Below, piece by piece: positions 25,247-34,019 of a DNA stretch of 64,000 nt. The notes below the pieces were generated by a model that worked only from the letters and a program-made list of their open reading frames with translations, was not told the origin of the DNA and did not search any database. Position numbers and translations under genes: made by a program. The stretch is from Bacillota bacterium. GTDB taxonomy: Bacteria; Bacillota; SHA-98; UBA4971. How positions within the stretch are numbered: position 1 is the first letter of the stretch; each line of letters starts with the position of its first letter. The DNA is taken from assembly GCA_014360195.1 (NCBI GenBank), contig JACIXY010000007.1, positions 39,473 to 103,472 on the forward strand, written 5' to 3'.

Positions 25247-26089
25247 ATGGGGAAGAGCGCGAACCCCGGGAAGCGCGAGCTGAAGCTGGAAGTTCTGAGC
25301 GTAGGAGGGCCAGAGTACACCCAGCACCACATCAAGGCCCGCGATGAGGACATCGCGCGCTATTGCTTCATCCCGGGCGACCACATCCGTGGCCGCAAGA
25401 TCGCCGAGCGGCTGGATGACGTGCGACAGGTGAGCGCCACCAGGGGCATGTTTGTCCACACCGGTTACTACGGCGGCGTGAGGATGACCGTATGCTCAAC
25501 AGGGATAGGCGGCCCCCAGGTCGCCATCGCCATGGAGGAGCTGGGCAGGATGGGTGCGGACACGTTCATCCGCGTCGGCTCGGCCGGCGGGCTTCAGGAA
25601 AACATCGGCGTGGGGGACATCGCCATCGCTACCGCAACCTACCGCGACGGCGGAACGTCATACAAGTTCCTGCCGGGGCCGTTCCCTGCGGTGGCCGACT
25701 TCTTTGTGACCCGGGCGCTCTACGATGTCGCACGCGAGCTTGGGGCGCACATCCACATCGGCGTGGTCTGTGCTGGGGACGCTTTCTATGCTCCGCCGAA
25801 CCCGGAGTTCAACAAGATGCTGGTCGACGCCGGGGTAGTCTGCGTGGAGATGGAAAGCGACACAGTGTTCATCCTGGGGCACTACCGCCACTTCCGGTGC
25901 GGTGCGCTGTTCGTCATGGACGGTGGGCCGAAGAGCAAAGTAGTCAAGTCCGCGGGCAAGGTGTCCATCCCCATCGCGAACCACGCAACTGACGAGGACT
26001 TCCTCCGCGGCGAGGACATGATCATCTCCATCGCCCTGGAGGCGATGAAGCGGATTGCCCTCGAGGACCAGGCAAGTGGCAAGGCGTGA
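25247..26089 (+). CDS. Purine/uridine nucleoside phosphorylase (PNP_UDP_1 family)
   Basis: 280 aa from ATG at 25247 behind GGAAGGGAGATG; an in-frame ATG at 25226 has no such site. FIPGDHIRGRKIAERLDD (phosphate loop), STGIGGPQVAIAMEEL, RVGSAGGLQ and CVEMESDTVF (ribose contact) mark the hexameric DeoD/Udp family. It phosphorolyses nucleosides to base and sugar-1-phosphate; DeoB next door takes the latter. Base preference (uridine or purine) is not readable with confidence. Confidence 0.9.
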   Translation: MGKSANPGKRELKLEVLSVGGPEYTQHHIKARDEDIARYCFIPGDHIRGRKIAERLDDVRQVSATRGMFVHTGYYGGVRMTVCSTGIGGPQVAIAMEELGRMGADTFIRVGSAGGLQENIGVGDIAIATATYRDGGTSYKFLPGPFPAVADFFVTRALYDVARELGAHIHIGVVCAGDAFYAPPNPEFNKMLVDAGVVCVEMESDTVFILGHYRHFRCGALFVMDGGPKSKVVKSAGKVSIPIANHATDEDFLRGEDMIISIALEAMKRIALEDQASGKA

Positions 26090-26137
26090 TGCCGTGCTGA
26101 TCGGCGGGCAGGCGACGCTGCCGGCTGAGGCGGCTTC

Positions 26138-26551
26138 TTAGCTGGCAGGATTGCTGCAAACCTGCAGCACTTTCAAACCTGGAATCCGCGAGAAGTGCGC
26201 CGTGTTCAACGTGGCAAGAGGTGCGCCGCGTTCGAGGCAGATCGCGGCAATAAACGTATCAGCAGGGCCGATGACGCTGCCCTGTGCGCGCAGGTCAATC
26301 TCTATCTGAGCGGCGCGCAGGGCAGCATCCCGATCAAAGGGCAGCACAGGAATCAAGCTGAAGAGCTTTTCAAGGGCGCGGTCGCGTCTAGTGTCTGGCT
26401 GGATCCCAACGCGCAACTCGAATACGGTGACGGCGGTGATCGCCATGTTTCCCCCTTCGAGTAGCTTCGTGACATACTCTGCGGCCGGGTTAGTCCCTTT
26501 GAGAAAGTCGATTATGACGCAGGTATCCACTACGATCTGCACGATCTCCAC
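26138..26551 (-). CDS. VapC-type PIN-domain ribonuclease toxin
   Basis: 137 aa. VVDTCVIIDFLKG provides the first Asp pair, FELRVGIQ the conserved Glu, and GPADTFIAAICLERGAPLATLN the later Asp, all as in VapC. The start overlaps the end of the antitoxin gene by 22 bp. Second VapBC pair in the window, unrelated in sequence to the one at 22.6-23.4 kb. Confidence 0.85.
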   Translation of the reverse strand: MEIVQIVVDTCVIIDFLKGTNPAAEYVTKLLEGGNMAITAVTVFELRVGIQPDTRRDRALEKLFSLIPVLPFDRDAALRAAQIEIDLRAQGSVIGPADTFIAAICLERGAPLATLNTAHFSRIPGLKVLQVCSNPAS

Positions 26552-26781
26552 CTGCTCCAGAACTCTTGCGCTGCCTTTTGCGCTTCTTCCGCTTCTTCCT
26601 TGCCCAGCGAGCCTTTAAGGCTGAGGATCTCCTCAAGGTCGGCGCTGGTCATCTCGTGGCGTGCAATGTACTCCTCGATGGCTTCGCGCACGATCGGGGA
26701 GTAGCCCCGAATCCCTCTCCGCGCTGCAAGAGCCAGCAGCTTCGCGCGAAGCCTGTTGTCGATCTCTATGGTCGTACGCAC
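26530..26781 (-). CDS. VapB-type ribbon-helix-helix antitoxin
   Basis: 83 aa from GTG at 26781 behind GGAGGTG. TTIEIDNRLRAKLLALA and YSPIVREAIEEYIARH form the ribbon-helix-helix; the rest is charged and rich in Glu and Lys. Paired with the PIN toxin downstream. Confidence 0.82.
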   Translation of the reverse strand: MRTTIEIDNRLRAKLLALAARRGIRGYSPIVREAIEEYIARHEMTSADLEEILSLKGSLGKEEAEEAQKAAQEFWSRWRSCRS

Positions 26782-26799
26782 GGTGGCACCTCCATGAGC

Positions 26800-26828
26800 A
26801 TTCTAGTATTAGAGTATGCACATGTCAA
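26800..26828 (-). promoter_or_regulatory. Sigma-A promoter of second vapBC operon
   Basis: On the minus strand TTGACA (26823-26828), 17-bp spacer, TAGAAT (26800-26805), then GGAGGTG and the GTG start. TCTAATACTAGA overlaps the -10 and is a near-palindrome, a natural site for VapB autorepression (inference). Confidence 0.75.
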
Positions 26829-26959
26829 GCACGCGTCTTGCCCGTCGATGGTATCGCGAGCGGCGGGGAGACCGTAGTTCCTGTATCCCGGCGCACGTAC
26901 CCCGGCGGACTATTGCGCTCTGCACTGTTGCGGCTGGTGCGCATATGTTAAGTGTGGCC

Positions 26960-27147
26960 TCATGAGTCCGCGTTACTCTGACGAAGATTCTGGGCTCACG
27001 GCGTCCCACTCCGGAGACGGCGCCCCAAGCGGGGCGCCTCGTTAGGGTTTGTCCTGCAGACAAGAGGCCGAATTTCGAGGGCCTGTCGTGCAAGCACCGG
27101 CACCCTCCTCCCAGAAAAGTGACGGTGATTTATGAGCTTGCACTTGG
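26960..27147 (-). repeat. MITE-like element, copy F (degenerate)
   Basis: The core keeps GACGGCGCCCCAAGCGGGGCGCC and GTCGTGCAAGCACCGGCA; the AAAATCCGG inner arms are eroded. The right end AGTGACGGTGATTTATGAG and CTTGCACTTGGG fits the family. The left limit is uncertain. Confidence 0.6.
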
Positions 27148-27321
27148 GAGGCAGCTGCCAGGTCCAGCAACGACACCTAGCGCTGGCGGATACAACCATT
27201 CTGCTGCAAGGTCACTAGCCCTGCCGGTGGAAGCATACTATGGCAACCAGGGAGTTCGAATGACGGGGAACGCGGGCTCCCGATGCCTCATTTGGCAATT
27301 CCGACAGAGGGAGGGGTCCGG

Positions 27322-27474
27322 GTGTTGCGAGTTTGCCCGAAATGCGGCCGAGAAGCCGGCCGTGAGTATACCATCGGGATCACCGCGTGCCAGCAGGGGT
27401 TTCTGTATACATACTGGATGGAGTGCGAGGCCTGCGGCAACCGCTGGCAGGCGGTGCAGTTGCGGAAGGCCTGA
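27322..27474 (+). CDS. Small zinc-ribbon protein
   Basis: 50 aa from GTG at 27322 behind GAGGGAGGGG. Two Cys pairs, CPKCG near the start and CEACGNRW near residue 37, form a typical zinc ribbon. The family is not recognised. The gene is followed by a strong terminator. Short length and convincing ribosome site support a real gene. Confidence 0.6.
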   Translation: MLRVCPKCGREAGREYTIGITACQQGFLYTYWMECEACGNRWQAVQLRKA

Positions 27475-27627
27475 GCCGACGCACGGCTGTGCCTGTCGTC
27501 GGGGTGGTGCCGTGGGCACAGGGCGAAAGCACGGATTTCCCCCGGCCCCGGGCAGCAGGACGCGCCTGGTAAGGGTCTCTCCGAGACGCAATGGCTGTGG
27601 AGCTGTCGATCGCAGCGTAAGGATTCT

Positions 27628-27665
27628 GCGGGCCTGCCGGATGAACCGGCAGGCCCGCGCGTTTT
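27628..27665. terminator. Bidirectional Rho-independent terminator
   Basis: GCGGGCCTGCCGG, loop ATGAA, CCGGCAGGCCCGC, then GCGTTTTC. The 13-bp stem lies between convergent genes and probably ends transcripts from both sides. Confidence 0.8.
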
Positions 27666-27691
27666 CGGCGCTCTTACGCACCCTCACTTGG
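27663..27691. repeat. Solo MITE-like end
   Basis: CGGCGCTCTTACGCACCCTCACTTGG resembles the terminal arm of copies D, G and H (CTAAGTGAGGGTGC on the other strand). It begins one base beyond the stop codon of the gene at 27692. Confidence 0.45.
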
Positions 27692-28282
27692 TCACCGGGA
27701 CAGACCCGTGTGATGAAACCCGAGGCGTCCCAGGATGCCCCTGATGAAACGCCGCTCGGGGTCTGGCAACGCATCGACGAACGAGTCAACAACTTGAGTG
27801 AAACGCTTCCAATCCGCCACGAGCACGATGCCGATCCACAGTACGAAGATGACAAAGTAGCGAGGCGCATACACATAGCTTACTACGAGGGGCAGGCCCG
27901 CCAGGGGCGCGCAGAAGCCGAGCACCACGGCCCTGTTGAATCGTGAGAACAGCGCAGCCACAGCCATAAGCACGGAGTAACCGACGAAGATCGCGCTCGG
28001 GATGATCCCGGCCCGTGCGAACACATATCCGCCGCTCCACATCATGAGTATGTCGACGGGGAAATCAGCGGACGCGATCCTGCCTCCGGCGCGTCCGGAG
28101 GCCCGCGCCAGGTTGCCGTCGCAGACGTCAGTTGTCCAGCCAAGCAAGGTGAGAAGCACGACAAAGCGGACCACGTTGGCGGGATCTCCGAAGTTACGGG
28201 CGCGCAGGAGAAGAATCGCGATAACGCCCCTCGAGAGGGTCAGCACGTCGGCCAGAACCTTGAGTGACGACGCGGCATACAT
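27692..28282 (-). CDS. CDP-alcohol phosphatidyltransferase family protein
   Basis: 196 aa from ATG at 28282, chosen because GGGGGAGG precedes it. The family motif reads D-VC-DG-NL-AR-x8-I-x3-D-x3-D: all acidic residues are kept (TDVCDGNLAR, ADFPVD) but the usual Gly before the last two Asp is Ile. Five or six hydrophobic segments. Members move a phosphatidyl group from CDP-diacylglycerol to an alcohol such as glycerol-phosphate, inositol-phosphate or serine. Acceptor unknown. Confidence 0.82.
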   Translation of the reverse strand: MYAASSLKVLADVLTLSRGVIAILLLRARNFGDPANVVRFVVLLTLLGWTTDVCDGNLARASGRAGGRIASADFPVDILMMWSGGYVFARAGIIPSAIFVGYSVLMAVAALFSRFNRAVVLGFCAPLAGLPLVVSYVYAPRYFVIFVLWIGIVLVADWKRFTQVVDSFVDALPDPERRFIRGILGRLGFHHTGLSR

Positions 28283-28584
28283 ATACACGCCTCCCCCGTT
28301 CGTGTATCTGCAGGCGCATACCGCCGCCCGCGGCGACGACCGCTGCCGGAGTCTCTCAATGTTCGCTAACCGGGGCCTCTGGCGAGATGGTTTCAGCATC
28401 CTCTTCGCGATCAGGCTTGCGTGAGAACGTTACGAACCACCCCGCAGGACTGCTGCCGCGTACCGGCGCCAGCGCCGATGCCGGTGCCAGCGACACGGTA
28501 AGGAAGCACTGAGCCCGCACTTCTCGCCTCTACCGTAATAGTATTCGTCTCCATATCAGGTGACACCTGTCTGCTCCGGTCGGA

Positions 28585-29790
28585 CTAAATGCTTTCGTCC
28601 CTGGCCATCCCGGCCTCACCGGCCAGCGTGATCCCCATCTTTGAGAAGACCGGACCCACGAGCTCATAGATGACCGTTGACGCCACGATAGTCGTGGATA
28701 TCATGTCGCCGATGCCCGGAAACTGCTGCTTGACAAGAAGACTCAATCCCAGTGCCACGCCGGCCTGCGGAACGAGACCCAGCCCAAGGTACCTCTGCAC
28801 CACAGCCGGTGCCTTGGTGAGCGCCCCACCCGCTGCGGCGCCGCCCACCTTGCCGATGATACGGAAGAGGACATAGCCTACCCCGAGGATCCCGACGCTT
28901 CTCAGGAGTTCAACGTGAAGACCAGCCCCTGAGAGCACGAAGAACACCACATAGACCGGGGTGTCCAGGGCCCTGATGGCTTCGAACGCAATCTCCGATC
29001 GCCTGGAGAGGTTCCCAACCGCTGACCCCAGAGCCATACAGGCAAGAAGCGGGGACAAGCCTGCCGCTATTGCCAGGCCCGCTGTGGCGAGGATCGATCC
29101 CAGCATGAGCACCTGCGCCTCTGAGCGGTCGCGGAGCTTTGCCATAAAACGCGTCACCAGGATCCCGGCGGCCGTGCCCATCCCGAGTGCGCTTAGGATC
29201 TCGGCGACAGGCTGCAAGATCATGGACGCAAGGGAGAGCGAGCCGTTGCCCGTGAGCATGACCGCTATCCCGGATGCCACGCCGAATACCATGACACATA
29301 TGGGATCGTCAATGGCCACCACGGCAAGCAAGGTATCGGTCATCGGCCCGCGCGCCCTGAGCTCACGAACCACCATTATTGTGGCCGCCGGGGCCGTGGC
29401 CGCGGCTATGGCGCCGAAAAGCAGTGAGACCGGCACCGGCTGGTGGAAAATGAGCCGCATCGCTGCGAACACGGCTGCGGCGCCCCCGAAGGCCTCGAGC
29501 GTCGCGATCACCAGCACCCGTGTACCCAGCCGTCTGATGTTATCAACTGTAAACTCGGACCCTATGCTGAACGCTATCAGCGCCAGTGCACCATGGCTGA
29601 TCCATATGGACGCCCGAAGAAGGTCGTGCGTAAGCAGGTTCAATACCGGCGGGCCGACAACAATTCCGGCCACGAGATAACCTGTCACAGCGGGGAACCT
29701 CAGCAGGTTGGCCGCCTTTCCTGCGATAAGGCCGACCAGCAGCAGAAATCCTCCGCTTAGCACGATGTTCATGTCCGTCACGTCTGTCAC
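28585..29790 (-). CDS. Cation/proton antiporter (CPA2 / KefB-type)
   Basis: 401 aa with about 12 hydrophobic segments. FPAVTGYLVAGIVVGPPVL and SIGSEFTVDNIRRLG, then AVVAIDDPICVMVFG with the conserved Asp pair, mark a Na+/H+ or K+/H+ exchanger domain. There is no cytosolic TrkA-N domain, so regulation may come from a separate protein; the PII-like gene 52 bp upstream is a candidate. Ion specificity unknown. Confidence 0.87.
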   Translation of the reverse strand: MTDVTDMNIVLSGGFLLLVGLIAGKAANLLRFPAVTGYLVAGIVVGPPVLNLLTHDLLRASIWISHGALALIAFSIGSEFTVDNIRRLGTRVLVIATLEAFGGAAAVFAAMRLIFHQPVPVSLLFGAIAAATAPAATIMVVRELRARGPMTDTLLAVVAIDDPICVMVFGVASGIAVMLTGNGSLSLASMILQPVAEILSALGMGTAAGILVTRFMAKLRDRSEAQVLMLGSILATAGLAIAAGLSPLLACMALGSAVGNLSRRSEIAFEAIRALDTPVYVVFFVLSGAGLHVELLRSVGILGVGYVLFRIIGKVGGAAAGGALTKAPAVVQRYLGLGLVPQAGVALGLSLLVKQQFPGIGDMISTTIVASTVIYELVGPVFSKMGITLAGEAGMARDESI

Positions 29791-29842
29791 GCCTCTCCTC
29801 TAGTACCACGCTCCCGGCGGTTCTTGCGCCGTCGGGACCGAC

Positions 29843-30223
29843 CTACCCGCTGTTCCTTTGATCCTCGCCCGCCTGGACTTCAGTCGCGGGGAGCTCTGGG
29901 GCGAGGCCCACTACCGTCCCCACGGGCACCGTGAAAAGTATGCCTGTGCCGGGACGGGAGAGGTCTCCCAGGAGGCGGTTCAGCGCGTCGATCACCCGCG
30001 GCACCTTGTCGTCCTTCATAACAGCGAAAATAGTGTAGTTGTATGGACGATCTCCGTCGGTGAGATATCCGAGGCTTGCGAAGATCGGCACCTGTCGAGA
30101 CAGCTGCCTTCCCATCCCTGTGCTGTTCATGATCGTTGCTCCACGGACCCCGCAATCGTAGAGGGTCTTGAGCACCTGGTTCAACTGCTCAGTCTTGTTG
30201 AGCACCAGAAAAAGCGCCTGCAC
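29843..30223 (-). CDS. PII-like nitrogen-regulatory-type protein
   Basis: 126 aa from GTG at 30223 behind AAAGGGGGG. The fold pattern is that of PII: VQALFLVLNKTEQLNQVLKTL (strand and helix), GATIMNSTGMG (base of the T-loop), NYTIFAVMKDDKVPRVIDALNRLL, then GTGILFTVPVGTVVGL. The canonical uridylylated Tyr of GlnB is not identifiable. PII-like proteins lie beside transporters they gate with nucleotide or bicarbonate signals; the antiporter downstream suggests the same here (inference). Confidence 0.78.
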   Translation of the reverse strand: MQALFLVLNKTEQLNQVLKTLYDCGVRGATIMNSTGMGRQLSRQVPIFASLGYLTDGDRPYNYTIFAVMKDDKVPRVIDALNRLLGDLSRPGTGILFTVPVGTVVGLAPELPATEVQAGEDQRNSG

Positions 30224-30248
30224 GGAGTCGCCCCCCTTTTTGGGTCCC

Positions 30249-31301
30249 TTATGACTCACCGAGAGCCTCAAGGCGCTCCCGGATGACCTCCGCGTCGTCC
30301 TCGTCGGCGTGCTGAAGCGCGGCGTTGAAGATCTCCCGTGCCCTTGCCGCGTACTCGGGATGTCTCGCGGTCTTATCGACATAGGCGTCGCCCCAGTGTA
30401 TGTAACCCCATGTCCAGTCAGGCCACTGCTGCACGATGGTCCTGAAGACCTCATCGCCCTCCTCGATGCGGCCGAGGGCGAACAGCGCCTCGGCTTCCGC
30501 CGACCGCATTAGCTGGATGAATTCCTCGTCGCTCTCGGGGAACAACTCGCAGAACTCCCTCGCAAAGCGCAGCCTTTCCCGGGCCAGGCTCGGGCTGGAG
30601 GCTGCTTCAAAGCCCAGATTGTCAGCGAGTGCCACGCACCATTCCCCGAGCGACGAGGCACCTGAGCAGATCTCCATAGCCTCCTCGATAGACGTTGCCT
30701 TGCCCGAGAAGAGGGCCTTTATATAGTCCCATGCCCGAAGCTGCATCCAGCACACGGAGAACCTCGCGGACGATCCGCGGAAATCGAAGTCATCGAACGG
30801 GCCCTCGCCCTGGTACTCTTCTTCAGCGTCCTCGTTGAAATCCTCCTCGTCTTCGAAGTCAAAAGCGTCGTAGTCGTCCTCGTCGAACTCAGCGGCGTCC
30901 GGGATGACACCCTCCTCATCCTCATCCTCATCCTCATCCTCGTCAATGTCGAAGATAAACTCTTCACCCATGAGCTCGGTGATGCTTTCGTAGGGAATGG
31001 TGTCACCGTCGAGCCGTTCCCACAGGACCCACGCTGCGTACCACGGGAAGTCCTCATCCCACCCGGTGGCTGTGACAGGGTGGGTCTCAAACCAATGGTC
31101 GCTCAGGTCTTCCGCCGAGCAAAACTCCTTAACCTGCTCGCGGAAGTCGTCCATGGAGATGGGAATACCAAGGCCGTGGAGAGTAGCGAGGATCTTGTCG
31201 GTAGGCATCTCGCGGACCTCTTCAACGGTCCAGGGGGTCCTTCTGGGTATCCTGCTGTTGTTACGGTGCTTCGTGGAAGTTTTCTTTTTCTTGTGTGTCA
31301 T
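30249..31301 (-). CDS. Acidic protein with TPR-like C-terminal region
   Basis: 350 aa from ATG at 31301 behind GGGAGCGGCGGG. The N-terminal ~15 residues are very basic (THKKKKTSTKHR). Residues ~115-180 are extremely acidic, with a DEDEDEDE run encoded by GATGAG-type repeats. The C-terminal ~150 residues have helical-pair spacing (ALFALGRIEEGDEVFRTIVQQWP, GYIHWGDAY) like SEC-C-associated TPR proteins. I do not recognise a specific family. It lies 25 bp upstream of the PII-like gene and may be in the same operon. Confidence 0.6.
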   Translation of the reverse strand: MTHKKKKTSTKHRNNSRIPRRTPWTVEEVREMPTDKILATLHGLGIPISMDDFREQVKEFCSAEDLSDHWFETHPVTATGWDEDFPWYAAWVLWERLDGDTIPYESITELMGEEFIFDIDEDEDEDEDEEGVIPDAAEFDEDDYDAFDFEDEEDFNEDAEEEYQGEGPFDDFDFRGSSARFSVCWMQLRAWDYIKALFSGKATSIEEAMEICSGASSLGEWCVALADNLGFEAASSPSLARERLRFAREFCELFPESDEEFIQLMRSAEAEALFALGRIEEGDEVFRTIVQQWPDWTWGYIHWGDAYVDKTARHPEYAARAREIFNAALQHADEDDAEVIRERLEALGES

Positions 31302-31547
31302 CACATCCCGCCGCTCCCCTATTCCTGCCGTCCGCGTGCGGGCGGTCCGCTTGCAGGCCGGGACAGGGAATGGTGCGGCCCCTCCTCCTTCCACCTTGTT
31401 TTCATCCGTCATTTCGCTGCGCGTTTCTTGAGCATGGGCGGGTCTTCAGTTCCCTCGGATTGGTCGGCCAGGCGAAGGCATCTGTCAATAGGGGCGGGGC
31501 ATTCTGCCGGGAATCACCAGGTTATCGGCCCGCCCCGTCGAGACCGG

Positions 31548-32063
31548 CTACTCAGAGAACCGCTCGTAGCATACGATCTCATCCAGCGGTTTTCTCACCT
31601 TCGGGCGTGCGCTGTCGGCGGGGTATCCGAGGGGCATCAAGGCGACGATCTTGTATTGATCCGGCACCCCGAGGATCTCCCTTGCCCTCGGCTGTGAGAA
31701 CGCTCCAATCCAGCACGTGCCAAGACCTTCTGAAGCGGCCGCGAGCGCGATGTGCTCCATGGCGATGGCGAGGTCCACCGCATAACTCGGGACCTCACAG
31801 CTCATGACGTGGCCCGTGCGCAGCGCAACTCCAGCTATCACCACCGGCGCCTGAGCCACGAAGGACTGGCCGTTCGCTGCCTCAGCCAGCCGTCGACGCC
31901 TCTCCGGATCGCGCACCACGATGAACTTCCACATCTGACGGTTGCTTGCAGACGGCGCGAGCCTCGCGGCCTCGAGCACCCTTTCGAGGCTATCGGAGGG
32001 CACCTCCCGGTCTTGGTATGCGCGTACGCTCCGTCGCTCTCTGATGGCTTCCATGAACTCCAT
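31548..32063 (-). CDS. Nitroreductase-family FMN protein
   Basis: 171 aa from ATG at 32063 behind GTGGGGGATC. AIRERRSVRAYQDREVP, APSASNRQMWKFIVV (FMN contacts), EHIALAAASEGLGTCWIGAF and VVALMPLGYPAD-type C-terminus are hallmarks of the nitroreductase superfamily. Such proteins use NAD(P)H to reduce nitro compounds, quinones or flavin-linked substrates. Somewhat short but complete. Confidence 0.88.
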   Translation of the reverse strand: MEFMEAIRERRSVRAYQDREVPSDSLERVLEAARLAPSASNRQMWKFIVVRDPERRRRLAEAANGQSFVAQAPVVIAGVALRTGHVMSCEVPSYAVDLAIAMEHIALAAASEGLGTCWIGAFSQPRAREILGVPDQYKIVALMPLGYPADSARPKVRKPLDEIVCYERFSE

Positions 32064-32097
32064 GCTTGATCCCCCACGTTCAGTCAAGGTGCTCCGT

Positions 32098-32165
32098 GCC
32101 GGCTCCTTTGCATGGCCCTTTGCAGGTCCCTTTGCACGGTCCCTATGCACTGGTCCTTTGCACGC
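32098..32165. repeat. Short tandem repeat GGTCCCTTTGCA
   Basis: About five degenerate 12-14-bp units (variants of GGTCCCTTTGCAC) lie in the divergent gap between the nitroreductase and glycosyltransferase genes. Confidence 0.7.
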
Positions 32166-32362
32166 GGCATCCGGGCACCCGTGTCATCGCCTATTGTTTA
32201 CTACATCGACGCGAGGATTCCTTGTTTCCATGGTGGCGGGTCTCGTTCTCGTGCGACGGGCTTCGTGCTGTCCCTTTGTGCTTGCGGCCGCCGTGGATCT
32301 CGCTGAGCGGAAGGATACGCCGGAGGCCTTGTCGAACTATGGCAACACAGGAGGCGGAGCCC

Positions 32363-33583
32363 ATGCGCATTCTGATGCTCTCATACGAGTATCCGCCGGA
32401 CGTGGTCGGGGGGCTGGGCGCGGCGGTCGCGGGGCTTGCGCGGTCCCTGGTTAAGCAGGGGGATAAGGTGCATGTCATCTGTGCAAGCTCAGGCGGCGAC
32501 GCAGCATCTTCTGTGCAGGACGGCGTGAAGGTGTCCAGGGTTGCGCGGTCTGCCATCCAGGCGGGCGCGGACCCTTACGGCGGAGGTGGCGGAAGCTTCC
32601 TTCACACGGTCATGGAGGCCAACTTCGGCCTCACCAGCCGCACGGTGCTGGAAGTGCGAGGCCGGCGGAAATACGACATCCTGCATGCACACGACTGGCT
32701 GGTCGGCTTTGCCGCCAAATCCCTCAAACATGCCCTGCACATTCCACTCGTCGTCACGGTCCACTCCACCGAATACGGCAGAAACAGAGGCATCCACTCG
32801 GACCTTCAGAAATATATTCATGAAGTCGAGTGGATGATCACCTACGAGGCGTGGCGGGTCATATGCTGCAGCCATTACATGGCCGACGAGCTGAAGAGGA
32901 TATTCTCGCTGCCCGCGGACAAGATCGACGTCATCCCGAACGGCGTGGATCCCAAAGCGGCAGCGCCGCCGGACGCGGAATTCGTTCGCGAGATGAGGCT
33001 TCGCTATGCCCGTCCTGAGGACCGGCTGGTCTTCTATGTGGGCAGGCTCGTGTACGAGAAAGGAGTTCACGTGCTGCTCGATGCGGTCCCGCAGGTGCTT
33101 GCGGAGATGCCGAACACGCGGTTCGTCATCGCGGGTGACGGGTACTACGCAAGCGTCCTGCGCGAGAAGGCGGCGAGCATGGGCCTCGGGCAGGCTGTGA
33201 CCTTCGCGGGCCGCATCAGCGACCAGGAGCGCGATGCGCTCTACGCCGCTGCCGACCTGGCGGTGTTCCCCAGCCTGTATGAGCCATTCGGCATCGTGGC
33301 GCTGGAGGCGATGGCGAGGGGCACGCCTGTTGTGGCGTCGGACACCGGCGGGCTCGCCGAGGTTATCCGGCACGAGGAGACGGGTGTCAAGGTGTACTCT
33401 GGCAGCGCCGACTCGCTCGCCTGGGGAATCAAGCGGGTACTCTCCGACCCTGGCTTCCGCAGCTTTATCTCGCAGCGGGGCCGCGAGGAGGCGCTTTCCA
33501 GGTTCGCCTGGGACGCGGTTGCAGCCTCGACCCACTCCGTATACCAGCGCGTTCTAGACGAGGCGGCGCGCGTGTCCTGGTAG
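32363..33583 (+). CDS. Glycosyltransferase family 4, glycogen-synthase-like
   Basis: 406 aa from ATG at 32363 behind AGGAGGCGGAG. MRILMLSYEYPPDVVGGLGAA is the N-terminus typical of ADP/UDP-glucose starch and glycogen synthases and related GT4 enzymes. HAHDW (mid N-domain), VGRLVYEKG and EPFGIVALEAMARGTPVVASDTGG (E-x7-E) are all intact. It precedes a GH57 branching enzyme (34020), so an alpha-glucan pathway is likely: this enzyme would lengthen the chains, GH57 branch them. The link is inference from gene order. Confidence 0.88.
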   Translation: MRILMLSYEYPPDVVGGLGAAVAGLARSLVKQGDKVHVICASSGGDAASSVQDGVKVSRVARSAIQAGADPYGGGGGSFLHTVMEANFGLTSRTVLEVRGRRKYDILHAHDWLVGFAAKSLKHALHIPLVVTVHSTEYGRNRGIHSDLQKYIHEVEWMITYEAWRVICCSHYMADELKRIFSLPADKIDVIPNGVDPKAAAPPDAEFVREMRLRYARPEDRLVFYVGRLVYEKGVHVLLDAVPQVLAEMPNTRFVIAGDGYYASVLREKAASMGLGQAVTFAGRISDQERDALYAAADLAVFPSLYEPFGIVALEAMARGTPVVASDTGGLAEVIRHEETGVKVYSGSADSLAWGIKRVLSDPGFRSFISQRGREEALSRFAWDAVAASTHSVYQRVLDEAARVSW

Positions 33584-34019
33584 GCACGCGTGTGTGTCCT
33601 GGTCGGGAGAGCTGCAAGACGAAAAAGCGATGTCGAGGCGCCCGGTGGGCTAGGCCGCCAGCGGTGAGAGCCAGGGCATGCTCATAGCTTCTTGTAGAAG
33701 CTTGCCGGAGCGGTCCTGGGGCAGGGAAGGGAGAAGGCAGGACAGAGTGGACCTGAAGCGCCTCACCTGCGGTGCGGGACCCGGGGGAAGTATCCTTAGA
33801 TACCCACACGGACATGCGTGACCAAACGTGCATGACCAAGCGTGCGTGACCATACGTAAGAAAGGGGGGAGCGGCTTCGCGTGCCATTTCCGCCGGCGCG
33901 GCCCGGCAGGGTGCGGTCTGCGGACGGACCGGACGGGCCAGACCGACCAACCGGACGGACCCGCCGTGGCGGGCCGGACTTGGCTGACCGGACGTGGCAC
34001 GTGACGCTGCGCACGACAG
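33584..34019 (+). other. Intergenic region with 14-bp tandem repeat
   Basis: Three 14-bp units TGCGTGACCAAACG, TGCATGACCAAGCG, TGCGTGACCATACG (33815-33856) follow a GTATCCTTAGATAC palindrome (33790-33803). Further on, GGAC/CGGACGGAC runs occur (33910-33970). No gene is visible. Confidence 0.6.

Noticed and set aside
27475..27627. Small structured RNA (6S, SRP or similar) before the terminator
   Set aside because: None of the conserved SRP, 6S or tmRNA motifs could be found; probably just the 3' untranslated region of the zinc-ribbon gene.
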